Positions 18,528 to 26,000 of a stretch of 64,000 nucleotides of DNA are shown here, piece after piece. Positions within the stretch are counted from its first letter, which is position 1; the number at the start of each line of letters is the position of its first letter. The stretch spans positions 1 through 64,000 of the forward strand of contig CAJFOZ010000043.1 of assembly GCA_904397895.1 (NCBI GenBank). The letters are read 5' to 3'. This DNA is from an uncultured Clostridia bacterium. Lineage in GTDB: Bacteria > Bacillota > Clostridia > Oscillospirales > Acutalibacteraceae. A program made the translations under genes and the position numbers. The notes below the pieces were generated by a model. That model was not told where the DNA came from. It worked only from the letters and a program-made list of their open reading frames with translations, and ran no database searches.

Positions 18528-19277
18528 CTATTTTCCCCTGTTTTCTGGCTGACATGGTAAACTACCATCACTAGATGTTGCTTGCTCCCCAATCCGAATG
18601 GGAACCGGCTTGGTCACTGTTAAACTGTCCGGCTCGGCATGGCACTCATAAGCCAGTACGATTACCCCTTGTCTAGAGGCGTCCTGCAATGTTTTGGCAA
18701 AGGCGGCATGTGTGGCGGCGTTGGGGGCAAAGTATCTTGCCCCTTCCAATTGGACGACAAAAACGGCATAAGCCATATGGCCCGACCGTTTGATGTCCAT
18801 CAGGGTTTGAAGATGCTTGACGCCTCTCTCAGTAGGGGCATCGGGAAAGCGTACAACGCCGTTTTCCTCCAGCGTAACGCCCTTGACCTCCATATAAGCC
18901 TTCTGATCCCCACAAGTCACCAGGAAATCCAGCCGGGAATCCCCCCATTTCACTTCGCGCCGGACCGTGTCCGCCACACCCAGTTGAGGGATGAGCAGTC
19001 CATGCTCCAACGCTTCGGCCCATACCTGGTTGGGGGCTTGGCTGTCCATATTGATCAGAAGATCCCCTTTCTGTACGGCGATGAGGGAAAAGGGCGTCTT
19101 ACGGGCGGGATTGTGATGGGCCTGCAAAAAGACAACCGCGCCGGGAACCAGCAGTTCCCGACAGCGGCCGGTATTCTTGACATGGGCGATTTGAATTTCT
19201 CCCCCTACCTCCACCCGCGCTATAAACCGATTGGGCCGGGAGAGGAAGGTGGCTTGGATCACATCAGGGTATTTCAT
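18528..19277 (-). CDS. sfsA: SfsA-family protein
   Basis: This 249-residue protein of the SfsA family was named for sugar fermentation stimulation and is now regarded as a DNA-binding/nuclease-like family. Visible family motifs are FLSRPNRF, HVKNTGRC, VWAEALEHGL, DSRLDFLV, MEVKGVTL, FPDAPTERGVKHL and a late PVPI. The start at 19277 is set by the homology start (MKYPDV) and by TGAGAGG, which overlaps the trpA stop. Only 4 bases separate the two genes. It is the last gene of the trp operon and so probably follows tryptophan-dependent transcription. Any functional link with tryptophan synthesis is unclear. The C-terminus extends about 20 polar residues past the conserved part. Confidence 0.9.
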   Translation of the reverse strand: MKYPDVIQATFLSRPNRFIARVEVGGEIQIAHVKNTGRCRELLVPGAVVFLQAHHNPARKTPFSLIAVQKGDLLINMDSQAPNQVWAEALEHGLLIPQLGVADTVRREVKWGDSRLDFLVTCGDQKAYMEVKGVTLEENGVVRFPDAPTERGVKHLQTLMDIKRSGHMAYAVFVVQLEGARYFAPNAATHAAFAKTLQDASRQGVIVLAYECHAEPDSLTVTKPVPIRIGEQATSSDGSLPCQPENRGK

Positions 19278-19281
19278 CCTC

Positions 19282-20070
19282 TCAGATGGCCTCCCGCAGG
19301 CTGCGTACCAGTTCCCCCACCGCCTTGACCTTTTCATCGGGGGTGTCGTGCAGGCCGATCTGGTTGACGATGGCGCTGCCCACAATCAGGCCGTCGCAGT
19401 ACCGCTTGACAAGGTTGGCCTGTTCCGGCGTGGAGATCCCGAACCCAAGGCATTTGGGAAGATGGCAGATGCGGTTGATGGGTTCAAAATACCGCTCCAA
19501 ATTGGTGGTGATGTGCTCCCGCATGCCGGTCACCCCCATAGAGGAGACGCAGTACACAAAGCCTTTGGCGTTTTGGGTTACCATTTGGAGACGTTCCTCC
19601 GAAGTAGGCGCCACCATGCTGATGTGATATACCCCGGTTTTGTCCGCATAAGGGGCGACTTCATCGCTTTCCTCGATGGGAAGGTCGGGGATGATGACGG
19701 CATCGATACCCACCTCTTTGCACTGATCAAAGAATTTCTCCACCCCAAAACTGAGAATGCTGTTGTAATACATGAGATAAATGAGGGGAATCTGGGTCTC
19801 TTTGCGCAGTTCTTTTACCATGCCCATGATGTCCTCCAAGCAAACGTCATGTTCCAATGCGCGGAGATTGGCCTTTTGGATGACGATCCCTTCAGCCATG
19901 GGATCGGTAAACGGCACTCCCAATTCTACCATATCGACGCCGTTTTTCTCCATCTCTAGGATAAGGCGTTTGGTGGTATCCAGATCAGGATCCCCCGCTG
20001 CTACAAAGGTGATAAAGGCCTTCTTGTTCTGTTCTTTTAGTCTTTGGAATGTACCATCAATTCGATTCAT
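19282..20070 (-). CDS. trpA: Tryptophan synthase alpha subunit
   Basis: TrpA is a TIM barrel that cleaves indole-3-glycerol phosphate to indole and glyceraldehyde 3-phosphate. Three ATGs stand in a row (20076, 20073, 20070). GAGAGGAG is spaced best for the third, and that start also puts the catalytic Glu at residue 49, as in the enteric enzyme. The usual second catalytic acid, Asp60, is Glu here (TDPMAEG). Phosphate-binding glycines (GFGISTPEQ, GLIVGSAIV) are present. It follows trpF with a short overlap or abutment, depending on the start. The beta subunit gene trpB, normally directly upstream, is absent from the window, so the partner must be encoded elsewhere or be missing. Confidence 0.95.
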   Translation of the reverse strand: MNRIDGTFQRLKEQNKKAFITFVAAGDPDLDTTKRLILEMEKNGVDMVELGVPFTDPMAEGIVIQKANLRALEHDVCLEDIMGMVKELRKETQIPLIYLMYYNSILSFGVEKFFDQCKEVGIDAVIIPDLPIEESDEVAPYADKTGVYHISMVAPTSEERLQMVTQNAKGFVYCVSSMGVTGMREHITTNLERYFEPINRICHLPKCLGFGISTPEQANLVKRYCDGLIVGSAIVNQIGLHDTPDEKVKAVGELVRSLREAI

Positions 20071-20072
20071 CA

Positions 20073-20687
20073 TCATTCTCCTCTCACGATTCTGATAAAT
20101 TCCTTTATTTTTTCCGGATCCTTTTGGCCGTCGGTCTCCACGCCGCTGCTGACGTCCACTCCATAAGGCTGTATGTCCCGTACTGCTTGGGCTACATTTT
20201 CCGGCATGAGCCCCCCGGCCAACACAATCTTTTCCGACGGGATCTCTTTTAACAACGACCAGTCAAAAGTTTGGCCGCATCCGCCCCGTTGCTCCGGATG
20301 ATAGGCGTCTAATAAATACCGATCGGCCCGGCCCTCCGTCACTTCTAAAAGGGATTCCCTATCCTTAACGCGGACCGCTTTCCAAACTTCCCGGCCGGTC
20401 AGCCTCCTGACCTCATCTTGTGTTTCGCTATCCTCATCGCCGTGGAGCTGGATGACCCTGAGGCCGCACATGGCAGCGATGAAGGCCACTCGCTGCGGCA
20501 CTTCGTTGACAAACACCCCCACCGGCAGGATGCCTTCTGCCAAGCCGCGGATCAGTCTCCTAGCTGTCTCCGGGGAAACCTGCCGACGGCTGGGGGCAAA
20601 TACGAAACCAACGTAGTCCGGTGCAAATCGGTTGACAGCGTCAATGTCCTCTGGACGGGTTAGGCCACATACCTTCACCGAAATCAT
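20073..20687 (-). CDS. trpF: Phosphoribosylanthranilate isomerase
   Basis: This 204-residue TIM barrel converts phosphoribosylanthranilate to the ribulose derivative, the step before TrpC. Visible motifs are VKVCGLTRPED with the catalytic Cys, GFVFAPSRRQV, VIQLHGDE, LLDAYHP, the GQTFDW segment, LAGGLMPENV and GVDVSSGVE. The start at 20687 overlaps the trpC stop in ATGA, which indicates translational coupling. A longer reading to 20834 lacks support. The next gene is trpA, not trpB. Confidence 0.95.
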   Translation of the reverse strand: MISVKVCGLTRPEDIDAVNRFAPDYVGFVFAPSRRQVSPETARRLIRGLAEGILPVGVFVNEVPQRVAFIAAMCGLRVIQLHGDEDSETQDEVRRLTGREVWKAVRVKDRESLLEVTEGRADRYLLDAYHPEQRGGCGQTFDWSLLKEIPSEKIVLAGGLMPENVAQAVRDIQPYGVDVSSGVETDGQKDPEKIKEFIRIVRGE

Positions 20688-21469
20688 TGGATCCCTCCCC
20701 GTAACATTTGGACGGCCCGTGGGATATCCTCGGATCGCATCAAGGTTTCCCCGACCAAAACGGCGTCGGCGCCCATGGACCGCAACAATGTTATATCCTG
20801 GGATGTCCGAATGCCGCTTTCCGCTACAATGCATCGCTCCTTTGGAATCTGTGGGATCAGAGTTTCACTTGTCCGTAAGGTTACCTCAAAAGTACGCAAA
20901 TTGCGGTTGTTGATGCCCACTATCGGCGCCTCCGTGTCCAGCACCCGTTCCAGTTCCTCTTTGTCGTGGACTTCCACCAAGTAGGCAAGGCCCAAATTTT
21001 TAGCTGTGGTTTGAAACTGGACAAGTTGTTTCTGATCCAAAATGGCGGCAATTAACAGGACGGCGTCGGCGCCCAAAAGATACGCTTCATAAATTTGATA
21101 TTCGGATACGATAAAATCCTTGCGCAGCAGCGGAATGGACGAAATCGCACGGATCGACTGCAAATAAACGTCATTCCCTTGGAAATAGTCCTCTTCAGTG
21201 AGAATCGACATGGCCTGCACATCGGATTTTAGATAACTATTTGCAATATCAACCGGATTAAATACGGATCGGATTACCCCTTTGGAAGGAGATGCCTTTT
21301 TGACCTCCGCAATAATGGACATTTTTTCAGGAAGTTTCAAACTGCCGGCAAAATCCAAAGGCGTCCTCGGATGGTCTTCCGCCTGCCTTTGCAGGTTCAA
21401 AAGTGGAATTTTTTCCATCCGTTGCCGCAGCCTCATTTCCTTTTTGGCTACAATCTCATCCAAGATCAT
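20684..21469 (-). CDS. trpC: Indole-3-glycerol phosphate synthase
   Basis: This 261-residue TIM barrel closes the indole ring. The family signature IIAEVKKASPSKG with the catalytic Lys is present, as are LTEEDYFQG, LLRKDFIV, VGINNRNL, ESGI and AVLVGETLM. It is a stand-alone enzyme, not fused to TrpF. It lies 13 bases after trpD and overlaps trpF by four bases. Confidence 0.96.
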   Translation of the reverse strand: MILDEIVAKKEMRLRQRMEKIPLLNLQRQAEDHPRTPLDFAGSLKLPEKMSIIAEVKKASPSKGVIRSVFNPVDIANSYLKSDVQAMSILTEEDYFQGNDVYLQSIRAISSIPLLRKDFIVSEYQIYEAYLLGADAVLLIAAILDQKQLVQFQTTAKNLGLAYLVEVHDKEELERVLDTEAPIVGINNRNLRTFEVTLRTSETLIPQIPKERCIVAESGIRTSQDITLLRSMGADAVLVGETLMRSEDIPRAVQMLRGGIQ

Positions 21470-21482
21470 CCTGATTCCCCCT

Positions 21483-22499
21483 TTACGCCATGCTGTTGCT
21501 CATCTCGATAACCTGCTCCAGCTTTTTCAAGGCTGCTCCGGAATCGATGGCTTCCCTGGCCATCTCAATGCCTTGGGCAATGGTGTCGGCTTTGCGCCCG
21601 GCATAAATGGAGGCGCCGGCATTGAGTAGGACGGTATCCCGTTTGGCGCCTTTGGCTCCTCCTAAGATATCCCGCGTAATCTGGGCGTTCTCCGTCGCTG
21701 TACCGCCGCAGATGTCCTTTACAGACGCCCGTTCAAATCCAAAATGTTCCGGAGGCAGCACGTAGTCCATTACGAGGCCATCCTTGATCTCAGACACCCG
21801 GTTGGGACCTACTGTAGCAAATTCATCGATGCCTTCGCAGTTCATAACAAATCCTCGTTCTACACCCATGTTCATCATGGCGTGAGCCAAAGGATTGGTG
21901 AGATCCTTATCAAATACACCGATGACCTGTGTCTTTGCGTCCGATGGGTTGGAGATGGGGCCTAAAATATTAAAAATAGTGCGGATTCCCAACTCGCTTC
22001 GCACCAAAGCCGCCTGCTTCATGGACTTATGGAAGGTCTTTGCAAACATAAATCCCAAACCAATGGCCTCTACGCATTGTTCTACCTGCTCTGGTTCCAG
22101 CATCACATTGACCCCCAGCGCCTCCAACAGATCCACGCTACCGCTGCGGCTGGAAATGGCGCGGTTGCCGTGCTTTGCCACCGGGACGCCTGCCGCCGCC
22201 ACTACAAAGGCCGATGTCGTGGAAATATTAAATGTATTGATCCCATCCCCCCCGGTGCCTACCAGGTCGATGTATCCCGATACCGTGGGATGGATATGGG
22301 CGGCTTTGTGCTTCATGGTCAAGGCACACCCGGTAATTTCATCGATGGTCTCCCCTTTCATGCGAAGGCTTGTGAGAAATGCGCTGATCTGGGCGTATGT
22401 CGCACCGTTGTCCAGCACCATGTCCATAGCCTGCATGGCTTCCTCTTTGGTCAGGTCTTGTTTTAATACCAGTTTCTGAATTGCCGATTTGATCATCAT
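21483..22499 (-). CDS. trpD: Anthranilate phosphoribosyltransferase
   Basis: This 338-residue enzyme transfers phosphoribose from PRPP to anthranilate. It has GTGGDGINTFNIST (PRPP loop), KHGNRAISSRSGSVDLLEALGV, the anthranilate-site MKQAALVRSELGIRTIFNILGP and the metal-binding DE segment (GIDEFATVG). GGGAGGT with a 5-base spacer supports the first of two ATGs. It is the first structural gene after the T-box. No trpG domain is fused and no trpE or trpG is in the window. Confidence 0.96.
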   Translation of the reverse strand: MMIKSAIQKLVLKQDLTKEEAMQAMDMVLDNGATYAQISAFLTSLRMKGETIDEITGCALTMKHKAAHIHPTVSGYIDLVGTGGDGINTFNISTTSAFVVAAAGVPVAKHGNRAISSRSGSVDLLEALGVNVMLEPEQVEQCVEAIGLGFMFAKTFHKSMKQAALVRSELGIRTIFNILGPISNPSDAKTQVIGVFDKDLTNPLAHAMMNMGVERGFVMNCEGIDEFATVGPNRVSEIKDGLVMDYVLPPEHFGFERASVKDICGGTATENAQITRDILGGAKGAKRDTVLLNAGASIYAGRKADTIAQGIEMAREAIDSGAALKKLEQVIEMSNSMA

Positions 22500-22561
22500 A
22501 ATTACCTCCCAAATATTCCGTTGACATCATATTCAGTCATCGGGTATGGGGATTTTGAAGC

Positions 22562-22850
22562 AAAATAAAAACAGCTTGCCCTTATCAAAAGGACAAGCTG
22601 CACTAATAAGCCTGCGGTACCACCTTTATTGGTATTTCAAAATACCCACTTTGCAGGTGCAATCACACCCTCACCCTTGTAACGTAGGAGAAACGTCGGG
22701 ATCTACTAACCACTTACATCATAGAAAAAATGGCGTTCGCCCCGCCCTCATCAGCCCAACGGCAACTGCACAGCTCTAATACCGGACTCCCACCATCACC
22801 GGCTCTCTGTCATCAGATTACTGCACTGCCAATCTGAATCAACGGTTTTG
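22562..22850 (-). promoter_or_regulatory. T-box leader of the trp operon
   Basis: On the minus strand the leader contains the T-box core GGTGGTACCGCAGGC (about 22614-22628), directly followed by a terminator hairpin (22572-22600) and a T run. Upstream lies a long stem-I-like region with GGTG and AG-bulge type elements. An uncharged tRNA would bind and favour the antiterminator. A possible UGG (Trp) specifier triplet lies at 22756-22758, but I could not fold stem I reliably. The trpDCFA genes downstream make tRNA-Trp the expected effector. Confidence 0.9.
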
Positions 22851-22861
22851 AATATGGATTT

Positions 22862-22890
22862 AGTATATCACACTCCTCCTCATTTTTCAA
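22862..22890 (-). promoter_or_regulatory. Promoter of the trp operon
   Basis: On the minus strand, TTGAAA (22890-22885), a 17-base spacer and TATACT (22867-22862) stand directly before the T-box leader. Confidence 0.8.
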
Positions 22891-22958
22891 GGGCCCTATC
22901 AAATATTTCATAGAAAAATGCCCTCCACTTTTCTACTACAGTTCAGATATAAATAGAA

Positions 22959-22994
22959 GGAAAAGCCCCTCGGCTTAAACCGGAGGGCTTTTCC
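22959..22994 (-). terminator. Terminator of the GH92 gene
   Basis: GGAAAAGCCC pairs with GGGCTTTTCC. On the minus strand it is followed by a T-rich run (TTTTCCTTCTATTT), 29 bases after the GH92 stop. Confidence 0.85.
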
Positions 22995-23022
22995 TACTTA
23001 TAAGCTAAGCTTTTTGCCTATC

Positions 23023-26000
23023 TTATTTTGTGATGGTAATCTGCATGGTCATGCCGTTGTCCACAACCTTGCCGGTGTAGGGGTTGACGCTGACCACACT
23101 AAAGATACGGTTATTGCCAGCGCTTCCCACAGACAGTGTGACATTCCAAGTCTTAATGCCTGTGTCTTCGTCTACAGTGGCATCCTTGCTCAAGAGGCTG
23201 ATTACTCTACCCTTTTCATTGAGAATGCGGATATCTTCCACATCTCCGGTAGTGGTAATGGTAGCTTCAAATACCTCGTTCACCTTAGCGGAAGCATTGT
23301 TTTCAACGCTCAGCACCATTCCGTTGTATTCCGGGTTGGCGATGGTCATAGTGATATCCTTGCCGGAATCCACATAAGAGCTACCCATGCTGCGGGTGTA
23401 CAGGTTCATAACGCGGTTTTCACCAGCGGTACCAACCGAGAACTTAATGGTCCAGGTCTTGGTGCCGTCACCGTTATTGACAGATTTAACCCAAGTTCTG
23501 CTAATCCATCTGCCGTTTTCATTCCGCAGATTGATATCGCTGATAGTGTCCTTCGTCACGGCGGTCAGAGTAATCTCTTCATTGACACCGTAGACGGCAG
23601 GATCGCGATCCAAAGAAGCGGAGATGATATCCTCGGACGGCTGAGGCTCAGCGGGAACCAATTGCTCAATAGCAGCGTTGATCTTCTCAGTGGCCTCTAC
23701 ATACATGGTATTGGTAGCATCCGGGTTGTTCTTTACAGCGTTACCGTTCTCCACGGCTGCAGTCACAGCAGCGAAGGATTCTGCGGTGTAGTCCTCAGCG
23801 TTCAAAGCAGCGGCAGCTTCCAAAGCAGCGTTCAGAGCAGCGATGCTTTCTTCTGTAGGAGCATCCGGATCTTCTGCCTCAGTGAACTGGAAGTAGTCGA
23901 TGTTGGCGACGTGCTTACCAGTACTCTGGAGGACAACATACACATCATGCTGGCCGGTGACTTTCTTAGTCAGATCAGCAGTGGCAAGCATATACTGCTT
24001 CCAAGCGCCTTCCGAGGGAGGAGTCTGGATATCGGCAATCAGTTCGCCATCCACAGAGTCCAGACGGACTTCCATGTGAGCGTTGGGGCAGTCGGCCATC
24101 ACGCCGGCGTAATTGACAGAAACCTGAGTAGCGCCGTTGGTTCCGAAGTCAACATACTTGAAGGCAATAAAAGTGCCAGGAGCGGTACCGCCAACGTTGC
24201 CAACTGTGCCAACATTGGTACCCTCTGTGGTTTCAGCCTTGATGCCGGACGAAGCATTGTCGAAGGACTCAGCTTCAATTCTTGCATAGGCATCGCGGAT
24301 TTCCTTCAGGTTACTGATAGCAGTCTGGATGGCTTTGGTTGCATCGATATAATCGTCCAAAGTAGATTCCGGATCAGCCAGTACTTTTTCAGCCGCTTCG
24401 ACTGCATCCATCAAAGCCTCGAAAGTAACCGTGGCATAAGCGGAACCATCCATTTCCTTGACCTGATTGACCAAGGCTTCCAGGGACTCCTTGTCCATGG
24501 ACTTGGATTCAACGCCCATCAATTCGATTTCGCCCAGGTTCATAGCTTCAGCGCCGGTGAAGTCGATCTTGATGTAGGTGTACTTAGCGCTCTTTTCAGC
24601 ATCCACTGCGAAGGGACGGGTGTAGTTCTCCCACTGGAAGGTCTGGTTGGATCTAGAGTCGATCTCAGTCCATTCCTTGCCGTCGTTGGAACCGGAAATG
24701 GTCCACGAAGCAGGAGCTGCATTGGTAGCTTTGCAGGTGATGGTGTACATATCAATGAACTTGCCGTTGCCGTCACCAAAGAAGTAAGTGACAGAACCGG
24801 TATTGCCGGCAAAAGCTGTTGCATTGCTGGAGTTGTTGTCCAACAAGTTGGCAGCTTTGGCGTTTTCCTCGAGTCCTTCCACATAGATGCCGGGGGTTAC
24901 ACCGGTCAGCTCATCGGCAGATTCTGCGACCTTAGCATTTTCAGCGGTCAGGTCCTTCATGGGTTCTGCGACCTTATCACCAGTGGTGATGGACGGAGGT
25001 ACGGAATCTTCCGCAGTGCCCCAATCGGAGGGTTGGTTGCCCATGACAAAGTCAAGGGTGATTTCGCCGTCGCCGTCTTTGTCGCCGTTGACCAGGTCAA
25101 CCTGATCAAAATAGGTCTTGTTGTAATCCTCGCCTTCCACCTTCAGGCTCTGGACATACACGTTCTCTCTGCTGTTGTTTTCAGCATTGATGACCAGATC
25201 CTTACCGTTTTCAAGGTGGACAGTGGCTTTCTCAAACAACGGCGAGCCGATGGCAAATTCGCCGCTGCCCATGTTGACCGGGTACAGGCCCAAGCTGGAC
25301 AGGATATACCAAGCCGACATCTCGCCGTTGTCTTCGTCGCCGCAGTAGCCCTGGCCAATGGTGTAGCCTGTGTAGAGGCGATCCATGATCTCGCGGACCT
25401 TCTCCTGGGTCTTATAGGGCTGGCCGGCATAGAGGTACATATAGGGAATGTGGTGGGACGGCTGGTTGCTGTGGCCATATTGACCCATTCTCACCTGGCG
25501 GGCTTCACGCATCTCGTGGATCTCGCCGCCGTAGCCGCCGGGGATGTAGGTGGTGTCTTCGTTAAAGAAGGCATCCAGCTTCTCCGCCAAACCTTCACGG
25601 CCGCCGTACAGGTTAGCCAGGCCTTGGCCGTCCTGGACGACGTGGAACGCCATGTTCCAAGCGTTGGTCTCGGTATATTGACCGCCCCAGGACTTGGGAT
25701 CAAAGCTGTCGTCATTGGTCTGCCAAGTGCCGTTGTAGTTCTTGCCCTTGAACCATCCATCGCCGTCGCCATTGTCGTTGTACTTAAAGTAGTTGACATA
25801 GTTTTGGGCGCGGTTTGTGAAGTAGATGTACTCGTCGTTGAGTTTCTGATACTCCTCGCTGTCCTTGTCTTCCATCTTGTCCATCATAGCCTTGGCCATG
25901 TTGGCGATACCGGCATCATTGATGAAGCCTTCCAGGCCCCAGGACATACCCTCGCCGTTGTTGGCGCCGGTGTAGCCGTAGAAGATGGACTGGTTGATAT

